Positions 26,301 through 36,200 of a DNA stretch of 64,000 nt are shown here, piece after piece. Within the stretch, counting starts at the first letter, position 1. Every line of letters starts with the position of its first letter. The position numbers and the translations under genes were made by a program. The stretch lies in the NCBI GenBank assembly GCA_035489435.1, contig DATHKG010000039.1; one strand, 5' to 3'. The notes beneath the pieces are model-generated. The model had not been told where the DNA came from. It did no database searches and saw only the letters and a program-made list of their open reading frames with translations. The stretch is from DATHKG01 sp035489435. Its GTDB lineage: Bacteria; Bacteroidota; Bacteroidia; Chitinophagales; Chitinophagaceae.

Positions 26301-29244
26301 TCTTGACCAGCGTAGTCAAAATGAAAACTTATTCTGGAACCGAACATTTAAAGGTTACAATAATGCCAGGTTGCGGATAGCGGTCACCCATGATGCACGA
26401 TTGAAAGAACCATTTGTCAGGCAGGTGATAGTCTTCAAAAAAGACAATTCGGACTTTATACTGATGTTTAAAGGGAGCGAGCGGGATCTCGGTTATTTTG
26501 ATCCCGGCGAATACAGGATCTTTTTACTACTGAAAGATGATGACTACTTTCTTAAAGAAGGGATAATAATAAAGCCAAATGGCATCAACTATTATACGGT
26601 AAATGTGAACCGTCTTAAAAGAAAAGACAGCCTGAGTACGAGTATTGCCAATACCATTGATGAAAAGAGTCTATACAGACAATTTGAAACTACCGGAGAT
26701 CTTGATGCAATAAAACAATCATTCAACACTGTATATCTCGACCCTAAAACCTTTACCCGGCGGGTATCGGGTAGAGTGTTGGACGATAAAAAGACTCCTG
26801 TATCTGGCGCCACCATTTCCATAAAGGGATCTACTTTTGGCACCGTGTCAAACGAACAAGGATTTTTTTCGCTGGCAACGCCGGATCAATGTACGATATC
26901 GATTGGTGCAATAGGTTATACGTGGATCGAGATAAATGCAGCCAGCCTCAGTGAAATCATCATCCTGAAACCACTGACCAGTGCTTTGAACGAAGTTGTT
27001 GTAGTCGGCTACGGCGCATCAAAAAAGAAAGAGATGACCGGCGCCATCACTCAATCCGCGGAAATGTATGCATTAAGTGGCCGCGTTGCTGGTGTTAGCA
27101 TACGTGGTGGATCGACTATTACTTCTGGCAATGCACCTCTCATCATTCTTGATGGCCTACCTTATTCGGGAAAACTGGAAGACATCGACAAATCGCTGAT
27201 AAAAGATATAAATATTCTTAAAGGAGAAGCTGCCTCATTATATGGTGCAGCAGGTTTAAATGGAGTAATTATTATAACATCAAACTCAACAAAATCGGTG
27301 GAGGTAAACGAGCAGGAGTTACCACAATCACAAAACAGTATTCGTAAAAACTTCAGGGATTATGCCTATTGGCAACCAAAACTTCGCACAGATGCAAATG
27401 GATCGGCCAGCTTTCGCACAACATTTCCTGATGATATTACAAACTGGAAAACATTTGTGATTGCTATGGCCGATAAAAAAAGAACCGGTTTTACAACCGG
27501 AAATATCAGGGCGTTTAAGACAGTGAGCGCAAGTTTAAGCCTGCCTGCTTTCCTGGTTGTGGGTGATTCAATCAACATAATTGGCAAAGCTCAAAACTAC
27601 CAGGCTGACTCAATCCGGATAACCCGCGTGTTCAGTATAAATGACAGCATCATCCAACAAAATCAATTTGCTATTACCAGTTCAAGGATCGACACATTTG
27701 CTATTGGTATTAAGGATGCAGATTCGATTTCCTTCACCTATTCGTTGCAAAAAACGGATGGCTACCGGGATGGTGAAAACCGGAAGCTGGAGATAGTAAA
27801 GGCGGGCGTGCTTGAAACTTCAGGAATGTTTGTGGCTTTGGATAAAGACACTTCTTTTCTCCTGGCTAACAATGTGGCGGCGGGAGAAGTAACCATCCAT
27901 GCGGAGGCCGGGGTATTGCCTGTTCTACTGGACGAAATTGAGCAGATCCGGAGTTACGCATATTTTTGTAATGAACAGATGGCTTCAAAATTAAAGGCAC
28001 TGCTTCAACAAAAATTTATCTATAAACTACTCGCAAAAGAATTCAAAGCAGAACGCGATATCAAAGACTTGATCGGCCGGATAACAAAAGCGACTTCAAG
28101 TGACAACCTCTGGGGATGGTGGAAAAATGACCGTTCGCAATTATGGATAAGCAAACATGTACTGGAAGCTTTGATATTAGCTGAGCAAAATGGATATCCT
28201 AATTCTATAAACAAACCTGCTGCGATAAATTATCTGGTTTATAATCTTGAGAAAGCGGATAGTATTTCAAAAATATCATCGCTGGAATTGCTGCATATAC
28301 TGGGAGCAAAGGTTAATTATCAATCATACCTCGATACAATCAATAAATACAGGCACAATCTTCCGCGACAGTCTGCATTGGAATTGATGGCGCTCCGGCA
28401 AAAAGCAGGTCTTCCCATTGAGTTAGACTCTGTTGTCCGAACATCGCATCATACGATGATGGGTAACATATATTGGGGAAATGAAGGTTATTATCTTTTA
28501 GATAATTCGGTAAATAATACCATTAGCATTTATAAAATGATGAGAGCTTCGGGTGGATATGAGCGTGATCTCGCTAAAGTAAGAAACTATTTTTTCGAAA
28601 AACGGCGCGATGGAAGATGGCGGAACACTTATGAATCATCGCTGATTCTTGAAGCTATCTTGCCGGACCTGGTTAAAGAAGGATCAATCAACTCAAAGCC
28701 AACTCTTAATTTTTCCGGCACCAAAACGGCTGTGATCACAGAGTTTCCCTTTACTCAAAAGTTCAGCCCTTCTGATACGATAAGGATTACCAAAAGCGGC
28801 GTAGTACCTGTGTATTTTACAAGTTACCAGCAACAATGGAACAGCAAACCTGCCAGGGTGGAAAGCGATTTTACAGTGTCTTCGGCTTTTGAGAAAAACG
28901 GAGTGAAATTAAATACGCTTACAGCAGGAAAAGCTGTTGAATTAAAAGTGATAGTAAACGTAAAAGCTGATGGCGATTATGTGATGATTGAAATTCCCAT
29001 CCCGTCTGGTTGTTCATATGAGAGCAAGCCCCAGCCATACGGCAACAATGAAGTGCATCGGGAATATTTCAAAAACAAGGTGAGCATATTTTGTACTTAT
29101 TTGAAAACCGGTTCATATACATTTACGATTCCATTAATGCCCCGTTATACCGGCAGGTTTAACCTAAACCCGGCAAAAGCTGAGCTTATGTATTTCCCGG
29201 TGTTTTATGGAAGGGAAGGGATGAAAAAGATAGAGATCAGGTAA
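23320..29244 (+). CDS. Giant alpha-2-macroglobulin-family protein with inserted carboxypeptidase-regulatory and TonB-plug domains
   Basis: The 1974-residue envelope protein has a signal peptide (1-~18, ending VFAQ). An MG2 macroglobulin domain at about residues 238-330 contains FNKPIYRAGDTVRLKAF. More beta domains follow. A carboxypeptidase-regulatory-like domain starts at ~1145 (SGRVLDDKKTPVSGATI). A SusC-type TonB-plug segment lies at ~1223-1325 (NEVVVVGYG, LIILDGLPY and GAAGLNGVIIITS). The central A2M domain follows (~1350-1450; YWQPKLRTDANG, then FPDDITNWKTF). The thioester motif CxEQ is intact (Cys1550-Gln1553 in YFCNEQMASKL), then comes the alpha/alpha toroid and a C-terminal receptor-like domain. 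A2M proteins trap proteases by thioester chemistry after bait cleavage. No penicillin-binding-protein partner gene is adjacent. Confidence 0.88.
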   Translation: MRITLLVIVCLISWPVFAQHNLSGTRKSGAYTYIYRITPGQTLAFTTNSALKNNSKSRRSTAALIKKHLNQSNKTDSFLTDNSMPNLSPGNYLLVSAIKSKLHYELKTYGDLEYKIIENNHDLAVYLHTKNGDPIPDAKVQVGKKVIHYNSAGRYYLLKNTKKKGLLQVLHKNILYLADIETNKQDEYRKQPGVARLWSDIKTAFPLKYLIAFSSRRNSYNDYQTFFDNITGYETKFKGFMVFNKPIYRAGDTVRLKAFVTTKKGNPVNRQMILRLSGADFYTDTILSTIAPYTKGGYEFSFVLNDDLDLDLDEKYLLTLEETKSSKYDVNEYDGDLEEDEYAMKRKVVMRNTFEFEEYELKSITFNARTEKKKTHRGEQNFLYLKASDENGLPVLDGRVDITIEPIQNNNLRFHDESIYLKDTLFTKTINLEPMGDTRVSIPDSIFPAISLDYKITCDFLNANNESRNKTITNSFENTNEKILFELVNDSLLITINRYKTMRDANTGQDTKEVPDTNTRRESNTFITAINTRGDTILQQSIELPAKIKLNPFASIYKLSSGELQDSFELDNSSNLISCAVIRTKDSLSIELSNPHQLPAWYTIFAGKDPVQRSTVGDTIIYLESITKNNYFVSLQYVYGNRVFTKDYTVPFYDKQLQLNVDQPGFIYPGQTAEIKINLTDISGQPVKDADLTAWSYTNKFENSRDPSIPYFGKRYRNRKLINDYDEAEERNTEFIQPLNWTRWSKEMKLDAIEYYKFLHPSGIYYNHQPAPGYLTQIAPFVVSKGELQQIHFLYIDEQPVFFSRSENLSRYSFPVSDGRHSIRIRTDKALISVDSIQVVFGMKNVFSISLDSANPKVRIVKMPSKLTLQETALWSKYMILIESNYGENLAYIKQHNRIFTINKIERYFGSRSKNFMIGPLKYQYAELVVKTEFTQPFEAEGSYQYQIRKGLVKQKQLPYPLIQNTELSNGDMDNEFSDLAMTEKEIDSLWRDYLDQRSQNENLFWNRTFKGYNNARLRIAVTHDARLKEPFVRQVIVFKKDNSDFILMFKGSERDLGYFDPGEYRIFLLLKDDDYFLKEGIIIKPNGINYYTVNVNRLKRKDSLSTSIANTIDEKSLYRQFETTGDLDAIKQSFNTVYLDPKTFTRRVSGRVLDDKKTPVSGATISIKGSTFGTVSNEQGFFSLATPDQCTISIGAIGYTWIEINAASLSEIIILKPLTSALNEVVVVGYGASKKKEMTGAITQSAEMYALSGRVAGVSIRGGSTITSGNAPLIILDGLPYSGKLEDIDKSLIKDINILKGEAASLYGAAGLNGVIIITSNSTKSVEVNEQELPQSQNSIRKNFRDYAYWQPKLRTDANGSASFRTTFPDDITNWKTFVIAMADKKRTGFTTGNIRAFKTVSASLSLPAFLVVGDSINIIGKAQNYQADSIRITRVFSINDSIIQQNQFAITSSRIDTFAIGIKDADSISFTYSLQKTDGYRDGENRKLEIVKAGVLETSGMFVALDKDTSFLLANNVAAGEVTIHAEAGVLPVLLDEIEQIRSYAYFCNEQMASKLKALLQQKFIYKLLAKEFKAERDIKDLIGRITKATSSDNLWGWWKNDRSQLWISKHVLEALILAEQNGYPNSINKPAAINYLVYNLEKADSISKISSLELLHILGAKVNYQSYLDTINKYRHNLPRQSALELMALRQKAGLPIELDSVVRTSHHTMMGNIYWGNEGYYLLDNSVNNTISIYKMMRASGGYERDLAKVRNYFFEKRRDGRWRNTYESSLILEAILPDLVKEGSINSKPTLNFSGTKTAVITEFPFTQKFSPSDTIRITKSGVVPVYFTSYQQQWNSKPARVESDFTVSSAFEKNGVKLNTLTAGKAVELKVIVNVKADGDYVMIEIPIPSGCSYESKPQPYGNNEVHREYFKNKVSIFCTYLKTGSYTFTIPLMPRYTGRFNLNPAKAELMYFPVFYGREGMKKIEIR

Positions 29245-29296
29245 TACCTTATCTTATACCAACTCAAAAACACCTCTTTAAAACTGTATTGCAAAA

Positions 29297-30370
29297 TCAG
29301 GATTTGACGGCTACAGCATTTTTCAGTTGACTATTGCTGATAACAACATGCATAATCTTTTTCCTGTTCCATGTATAAGTAATATGAACTGAACCATCTT
29401 TGGATTCTATCACAGCCGGGTATGAATATTCGCCTGGCTCGTTTTCCAGCACAATTATGTCTGTCCATTTTTGCCCATCTTTTGATACCGCTACATTTAA
29501 CGGACTTCTGAGTCCACCCCATTTGCCAGCCGCTTTTTCAGTCGGATTATAAACCAAAACATGCAATCCGTTTTTCAGTGTTACAGCGTCTGTGCCGGAA
29601 TTAGGATTCGGCAGATCAGTAAGAACCGGTGCCAGCCAGGTTTTTCCGTTATCATTCGACCAGTTAGCGACTATTCGATTTTGTTGGCTCCTGCTTAACA
29701 ACTGAAGTGTATTACCAGGATGAATGAGTATGCTTGGCTGAATGATATTAAAATGCTGACCGTCATTAATCGGTTCAGTTTTTGTCCAGGTTTTGCCCTT
29801 ATCAACTGAGACTTCAACATGCGCCAACCAACGTCCGTCTTTGTATTCGATACTGCTTGGGCTCAACAATCGGCCATCAGCGAGTAATACCGGCTTATTT
29901 TTAATCGGGCCAAGTATACCATCGGGAAGTTTTTCGGGTTTTGACCAGGTTTTACCATTATCCTCAGAGCGTATGATTTCTCCCCACCACTCAACCGGAT
30001 TGGGTCCTACTTTATAGAAAAGCAACAAAGGACCTGAAGGTAACTGGAACAACACCGGATTCCAGGTTGGATACCTAGTGGTCGCAGACTGGACACCATT
30101 TGCAACTGATACAGGTTTCTCCCATTTACCATTTATTTTTCGGCTTAACCAAATTTCCACATCAGGGTTCTTTTCGTGTTTACCACCAAACCATGCAGCG
30201 ATCAATCCCGCAGGAGTTTCAACTATCGTTGAAGCGTGACAACTGGGAAAAGATGCCGTGTCATAAATAAATTCCTTCACATATAAATTTTTCGATTCTT
30301 TTGTTTGAGCTGTCAGCACTTGCGACAGCAGGATAACAGACAGGGAGAATGTACCGATGTATTTAATCAT
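29297..30370 (-). CDS. Secreted Asp-box beta-propeller protein (BNR_2 'sialidase family')
   Basis: The 357-residue product has a signal peptide (1-~21) and three clear Asp-boxes: SEDNGKTW (135-142), SVDKGKTW (188-195) and SNDNGKTW (238-245). A fourth, weaker one is SKDGQKW (~297). This is a six-bladed propeller of the BNR_2/exo-alpha-sialidase-like family. I do not see the FRIP motif of classical GH33 sialidases near the N-terminus, so the enzyme may act on another acidic or modified sugar. It is the last gene of an operon with a DapA/NanA-family aldolase (55 nt upstream) and an SSS symporter, a context that fits sialic-acid-like or uronic-acid-like substrates. Confidence 0.75.
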   Translation of the reverse strand: MIKYIGTFSLSVILLSQVLTAQTKESKNLYVKEFIYDTASFPSCHASTIVETPAGLIAAWFGGKHEKNPDVEIWLSRKINGKWEKPVSVANGVQSATTRYPTWNPVLFQLPSGPLLLFYKVGPNPVEWWGEIIRSEDNGKTWSKPEKLPDGILGPIKNKPVLLADGRLLSPSSIEYKDGRWLAHVEVSVDKGKTWTKTEPINDGQHFNIIQPSILIHPGNTLQLLSRSQQNRIVANWSNDNGKTWLAPVLTDLPNPNSGTDAVTLKNGLHVLVYNPTEKAAGKWGGLRSPLNVAVSKDGQKWTDIIVLENEPGEYSYPAVIESKDGSVHITYTWNRKKIMHVVISNSQLKNAVAVKS

Positions 30371-30425
30371 AATAATGCTTTTAAAAAATACCGATTATAT
30401 ATTTTACCTCGCTTGAATTCAGCTA

Positions 30426-31361
30426 TTAAATTTTGATACCAAGATTGAGTTCGTTCACCATTGCAGTGTATTCGTCGTGAAGCCTGTTTATATTCATAAT
30501 AACCGCTGCAGATAATTCACTAACCTTTTGCCTCGTAAAGGTTGTAATAGGCATACCTCTTTTCTGCCAGTAGTATTTTGTTATAGCGGGATAAACATCA
30601 TGCATCAATTGCATATTTTTTTTTAAGAAATCCATGATCATAGTTCGCTCAGTTGCAACATCCGGATTTTTATAATTATCACATATCCAGACGATGAGCT
30701 CTGGCCAGTAATTTCCCTGTATGCATGAAAGACCTGCCGAACCCGCTGTTAGTGACTCAATCGCATGAACCATATAAGCATCATACAATCCAAATTGAAT
30801 ATAGTCTTTGGTAGCATTTAGTTTTTGTTTTACCTGTTCAATATCCAGGCAGGTATCTTTAAGATAGATAAGCCGGCTGGTATCCGCAAACAGTTTCAAC
30901 TGGCAGGCATTGATCGTTCTTTTATATGGACTGGGGCATTCATATAAACCCATTGGGATATTTGATGTGTGTTGAAATAACTGAAACACTCTTTCTTCAA
31001 AAACAACATCGGGTTCGTCTTCGGTAGCCAGCATATTTGTAATCGCAATAACTGCATCAACTCCAAGATCATATATTTTTTTTACAAAAATTGCCTGTTC
31101 ATTAATTGACCCCCCAAAAGTTCCAGTAGCCATGACGGGCACTGTACCATTCACTATATTAATTACGTGTTTTACAAGTCGCAATCTTTCCGTCTCGCTT
31201 AAATCAAACATTTCACTTGAAAGGCAATTGGCAAACAGACCCGTGACACCTGCTTCGAGGTATCTTTCGGTCAAGCTGGTCAGGCCATCGAAATCAATCT
31301 CTCCTGTACTATGGAAAGGAGTGATCATTACCGGAACAAACCCTTTTTTGATGGCCTTCAT
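30426..31361 (-). CDS. Dihydrodipicolinate synthase/N-acetylneuraminate lyase family aldolase
   Basis: This 311-residue class I aldolase of the DapA/NanA superfamily has the Schiff-base Lys168 (YLKDT) and catalytic Tyr140 (GLYECPSPY) in the expected spacing. The substrate-carboxylate motif normally GSTGE or GTTGE is replaced by CLSSE (46-50), so the substrate is probably not the standard one. The family cleaves or forms 2-keto acids, including sialic acid and keto-deoxy sugars. It lies 32 nt downstream of an SSS symporter and 55 nt upstream of the Asp-box propeller gene. Transport, extracellular release and cytoplasmic cleavage may therefore form one pathway (inferred). Confidence 0.8.
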   Translation of the reverse strand: MKAIKKGFVPVMITPFHSTGEIDFDGLTSLTERYLEAGVTGLFANCLSSEMFDLSETERLRLVKHVINIVNGTVPVMATGTFGGSINEQAIFVKKIYDLGVDAVIAITNMLATEDEPDVVFEERVFQLFQHTSNIPMGLYECPSPYKRTINACQLKLFADTSRLIYLKDTCLDIEQVKQKLNATKDYIQFGLYDAYMVHAIESLTAGSAGLSCIQGNYWPELIVWICDNYKNPDVATERTMIMDFLKKNMQLMHDVYPAITKYYWQKRGMPITTFTRQKVSELSAAVIMNINRLHDEYTAMVNELNLGIKI

Positions 31362-31393
31362 TATATTTGGTTTATAGTACCTGCTGAACCAGG

Positions 31394-32944
31394 TTATTTT
31401 CTTTTTATCGCCGTTAACAGAAGACCAACCAGGAAGATAGACAAGGTTCCAATAACTATGGCCATATTAACATGAAGTGTGTTACGCAGCATACCAAAGC
31501 TTGCCGGCAGACGTGGTGAAAATGTGAGCCAGAGTATCACCAGCAAACCAATTATTGTTGCTGTTAGTGCCTCAGTATTCCTGGTGTTTCTACTGATGAT
31601 GCCCAGCAGAAACAAGCCCAACACTCCCCCTGCAAAAATTCCTGACAACTGCCACCATATATCGAGCAGACTCTTCACACCAATCATCATGATACCAGTT
31701 CCCATACCCAGCAGTCCAAAGCAGATAGTGCCAAAGTGTAATACCCTCAGGTTTTGTTTGTCACTCATATCAGGTCTGAAATATCTTTTATAAATGTCAA
31801 CTGCAAATACAGTTGCCGACGCATTCATACCGGAACTGATAGTACTCATTGCGGCAGAAAGTAAAGCTGCAACGATGATTCCCATCAATCCTGTCGGAAT
31901 TTTTGTGACAATAAAATAAGGCACAATTTTATCGCCATAATCGGCCGGAGTTAAAGTTGCAGCATAAGCTGACAAATCCAACATGGACGCGTTGGAACCC
32001 AATTGTTCCTTTGCCACCTGCAGGCGGACAATATCAATCGCCTCCGGATTCACCTGGTAGTATGCATATAAACAGCTGCCTATTACGAAGAACAAAAACG
32101 ATACGGGCACATACATCCAGACGCTGAACCATACTGAACGGGAAGCTTCTTTTGCCGAACCAACAGTATGATAGCGCTGAACATAGTTTTGATCCATGCC
32201 GAAATTGTTCAGGTTGATAAAAAAACCATATAAAAGTACCATCCAGAATGTTGACTGGGTAAAGTCAGGGGAAAAGCTACCTAAACTGAATTTATTGTTT
32301 TGCTGACCAATCTCAATAATTTTTGATACGCCCCCGGGCATGTCATCAATTACCAGGTAAAGGATCAGGATTGCGCCCGCAGTTTTGATAATACCCTGCA
32401 CTACTTCTGTCCAGATCACTGCTTCAATGCCACCCATTACAGTATAGAAAATAATACAAAGTCCCATCACCATCATTATTAGTGACATTTCATATCCGGT
32501 TAATGCCTGGAGTGCGAGGGCAATGCCAAAGAAGATAGAACCCATCCTTGCCAATTGTGTAAGTAAAAAACAAATGACAGCATAAGTTCGCGCCCAGGGG
32601 CCAAAACGATGTTCAAGATGTGAATAAGCAGAAACGCCGCCATTTTTTCGATAAAAAGGAACAAAATATTTAGAAGCGACCCAGGCTGCGAGTGGTAATG
32701 AAAGACTAAAAACAAAAGCATTCCAGTTGCTTCCGAAAGCCTTACCAGGAACTCCGATAAAAGTATTACTGCTTAAGAAAGTAGCATATATAGAAAGACC
32801 GATAGCCCAGGATGGGATTTTGCCTGAGGCTTTTGTAAACTGATCTGAGCTTTTTTTCTTCCGGGAAAAATAATAACCTACAACCATCATCCCCAGCATA
32901 TACAAGATAACTATGGTAATATCTATAATTGACAATTTGCTCAT
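31394..32944 (-). CDS. Sodium:solute symporter (SSS family)
   Basis: The 516-residue integral membrane protein has about 13 hydrophobic spans, the usual SSS/LeuT-fold size. Family features include the N-terminal DQFTKASGKIPSWAIGLS stretch, GLSIYATFLSSNTFIG in the TM1 region (sodium/substrate site) and AAAMSTISSGMNASATVF in the TM8 region (Na2 site). It belongs to the sugar/sialate-type branch by general similarity. The substrate cannot be read from sequence, but the aldolase and Asp-box propeller genes downstream suggest a sialic-acid-like or other acidic sugar. It is first in its operon and divergent from the SusC gene. Confidence 0.88.
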   Translation of the reverse strand: MSKLSIIDITIVILYMLGMMVVGYYFSRKKKSSDQFTKASGKIPSWAIGLSIYATFLSSNTFIGVPGKAFGSNWNAFVFSLSLPLAAWVASKYFVPFYRKNGGVSAYSHLEHRFGPWARTYAVICFLLTQLARMGSIFFGIALALQALTGYEMSLIMMVMGLCIIFYTVMGGIEAVIWTEVVQGIIKTAGAILILYLVIDDMPGGVSKIIEIGQQNNKFSLGSFSPDFTQSTFWMVLLYGFFINLNNFGMDQNYVQRYHTVGSAKEASRSVWFSVWMYVPVSFLFFVIGSCLYAYYQVNPEAIDIVRLQVAKEQLGSNASMLDLSAYAATLTPADYGDKIVPYFIVTKIPTGLMGIIVAALLSAAMSTISSGMNASATVFAVDIYKRYFRPDMSDKQNLRVLHFGTICFGLLGMGTGIMMIGVKSLLDIWWQLSGIFAGGVLGLFLLGIISRNTRNTEALTATIIGLLVILWLTFSPRLPASFGMLRNTLHVNMAIVIGTLSIFLVGLLLTAIKRK

Positions 32945-33263
32945 ATCGGTAGTTTACATCGTATCAGTTCTTCAACTTACCGAAACTATTATTATAAACT
33001 TTTCCTTTTTTAGGGAAAGTGAATTTTAATTTGGCTTAATTCCCATTTTGTCAGCAACTGACGTTTTCATATAATGAATAATTCCTGCTGTTGTAAATAT
33101 AGCCTGAAATAAAATTATGTTTTGATAGAAGGCTTCAGCAAATCAATTAACTCTTCCTGCATTTTTAATAAATTTTTTTTGGTGGGAACTTAAAAATAAA
33201 TCTAGATTTATGTGCCGGTACCTACCGGAACTATATTGCTCACATCACTTAACCTCACTGTTT
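32945..33263. other. Divergent regulatory region between the symporter operon and SusC-SusD-CutC
   Basis: This 319-nt non-coding stretch should hold both promoters. It contains the 14-bp palindrome 33197-33210 and the inverted repeat CCGGTA-CC-TACCGG at 33215-33228. An ATG at 33210 would start the SusC gene 18 codons earlier but falls within these elements and spoils the signal peptide. No RNA gene is visible. Confidence 0.45.
33197..33210. promoter_or_regulatory. Perfect 14-bp palindrome TAAATCTAGATTTA (candidate operator)
   Basis: It is a fully symmetric sequence 54 nt upstream of the preferred SusC start and 253 nt upstream of the divergent symporter start. The second inverted repeat lies 4 nt further on. 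The position suits a dimeric repressor controlling SusC-SusD-CutC and possibly the divergent operon. No regulator gene is adjacent. Confidence 0.4.
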
Positions 33264-36200
33264 ATGAGAAAAAACGCAACACGTGTTTTGCTTTTCTGCA
33301 TGCTCGTACTGTTCACTATTGCCGGTTTTAGTCAGCAAAGAAGAAGTGTTACAGGGCTGGTGCAGGATGATAAAGGTGTTCCGGTCGCGGGTGCCTCTTT
33401 TGTAGAAAAAGGAACACCTAATGGTACTTCGAGTAGTACTGACGGTACATTTTCCCTTTCAGTTCTCCCCAATGCAATTTTGCAAATTTCTGCGGTTGGT
33501 TTTGAGACACAGGAAGTAAATACCGGGAACGAAACAAAGATCACCGTTATCCTGAACCCGGCTACTACAGAATTGGGTGGAGTAGTTGTCACTGCCTTAG
33601 GGGTTACCAAGCAAAGGAGACAGCTTGGGTTTTCAGTTACTGAATTAAAAGGATCTGAAGTAGCAAGAACGAATGAAATAAATCCTATTAATGCACTACA
33701 GGGAAGAGTAGCAGGTGTACAGATAGACCAGGGTGCCGGTGGATTGTTTGGTAACACCAAAATAGTTATCCGCGGTAATTCAACTCTCGGCACTAACAAT
33801 CAACCAATATTTGTTGTAGATGGTGTGATCATGGATAATGGAACTTTTAGCGGAACTGGAAGAGATTTCGGAAACGATTTTAAAAATCTGAATCCGGAAG
33901 ACTTCGCATCAGTATCGGTATTAAAAGGATCCGCAGCTGCTGCCCTGTATGGCAGCAGGGCTATCAATGGAGTGGTATTGATCACAACAAAGAAGGGTTC
34001 CTCAGGAAAAGGCATCGGCGTTTCGGTTGCCCAGTCGGTTAATGTCAGCAATCCATATGCAGGTCCTGATTTTCAGAACGAATTTGGTGGAGGTACCGTT
34101 GGTGCATTTTTCACAGATAATCGTGAACCAAATTATAAACCTGATGAAGCCTGGACCACAAAAGTTTTCCCGGTTGATCCGGCAACCGGCGAACAATATA
34201 TCGACAGGCAGATTTATCGTGAACTGGAAAACTGGGGGCCGCGTATGCTGGGGCAGGATGTGAGAAATTATGATGGCACGCCAACGAAATATCTTCCGCA
34301 GCCAGACAATTTCCTGGATGCTTTTCAAACAGGATTAGGCTCCAACACTAACATAGCCCTGGACGGAGCGACTGAGAAATCCACTTTCAGACTATCGTAT
34401 AATCACAACCAGGGTAAAGGCATTGTTCCCACAAACAAATTTACAAAAGATGCCTTTGACATGCGGGCCACTCACCAGCTAACAAAGGCTATCCTGGTTG
34501 ATGTTGGCGCATATTACAGCAATTTTGAAGGGGAAAATCCACCGCGCCTTGGAGGACTTGATGCATTCGCTTCTTATAATTTCGGAAAGCTATTCTCATG
34601 GATGCTTCCGCGGAACTATGATACCAAATACTGGATGCAACAAGATAAATACACAAGCATATTGGGCGGAACACCGCAGTTAAATGATCCCGACGAACCA
34701 AATAAAGCACCTGAATCAAGATTCTGGTTTAGTCTTTTTGAAAACAAATATTTACAGAACGAGCAGTTGCTCCGCGGTAGAATTACAGTAACCGCAAATC
34801 TTACTTCATGGGCAAAGCTGCTTGTTGAAGGAAACATTAATAACGTCTATATAAAAAAGGAGAATAAGGAACTGGGAGAGCAGAGAAAATTCGCCGGTGG
34901 ATTGTATGGTATTGGCTTTGAACAAAAAAGAAGCAAGTTTCTTAAGGCCATGCTGATGATGAATAAGGAATTCAACTCAGACTTTGCCGTATCCGGATAT
35001 GTCGGAGCAGAAACACAACGTTTTGAAAACTCTTATTCTTACAATGAAACAAGAGGCGGGCTAAATTATCCTGGCAATTATTTTATCACCAATTCAAGAA
35101 ACCCGGGAACTGTTGAAGCGGGAATCAGCAGCTCAAAAAAATTCAACTCGCTTTATGCAAGTGCCGATTTCAGCTGGAAGAACATGGTTTTTTTACAGGC
35201 TACCTGGAGAGGTGACTGGTCATCTGCATTGACTTATTCTGACGGAACCGGTAACAACTTTTATAATTATCCTGCTTTAAGTGCATCATGGATCTTCACT
35301 GATGCCTTCAAAGGACTTCCTGCATTCATCAGTTATGGAAAACTTCGGGCTAACGTTGCATGGCTGGGTTCGGACACTGATCCTTTCCTGATCAATCCTG
35401 GTTTCTCATTCAATGGATTCAGCAACGCAAATGGTGGAACTGTTCCAACATCTACCTATAATTCATCATTTGTTTTACAAGAAAATCTTCAGCCTTCAAG
35501 AAAGTTCTCAAGAGAACTCGGCCTGGAAATGAGGTTCGCGAAAAGCAGGATTGGCTTTGATTTCACGTTTTACCAGGACAACACCAAAAACCAGATATTA
35601 CCTATAGAGGCCCCATTTGAATCCGGAGCAACTTCAATTTTGATTAACGCAGGTAATATCCAAAACAAAGGAATTGAAATTACAATTGATGGTACTCCTA
35701 TAGCCACGGCAGATTTCAGATGGAACACGGCGCTGAATTATTCGAGGAACAGGAATGAAATAATCGAATTATATCCCGGCAGAACTGAATACCAGCTTCC
35801 TGGAACAGATGTAGGTGAAATCAGTTCATGGGCTATAGTTGGCGGTTCATATGGCACACTCAGAACATTGATTCATTCGTCTGCATACCAGGCGAAAGAT
35901 GCCAGCGGAAACGATGTAGCGGATCCAAAAAACGGTTTACCTATACTTACCTGGAGATCTGATGCAAGGGCTGCTTTCCCTGCCCGAAGCAATGTATGGC
36001 AGGATGTTGGCGATATGAATGCAGACTTCAGAGGCGGCTGGGATAATACATTCACTTACAAAAATTTTAGTTTGAATATATTGTTCGATGCAAAGATCGG
36101 CGGTGATTTTGCATTGATGAGTTATCGCCAGGGCACACACTCTGGTGTTTTTCCAAATTCAATATTTGGCAGAGATGCTCAAAGCGGCGGTATTACTTTC

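Noticed and set aside
29297..30370. Firm GH33 sialidase (nanH) assignment
   Set aside because: Asp-boxes are present but the FRIP motif is not visible, so only the wider BNR family is claimed.
33210..33263. SusC start at the ATG at 33210
   Set aside because: It adds 18 residues ahead of a clean signal peptide and starts inside a palindrome.
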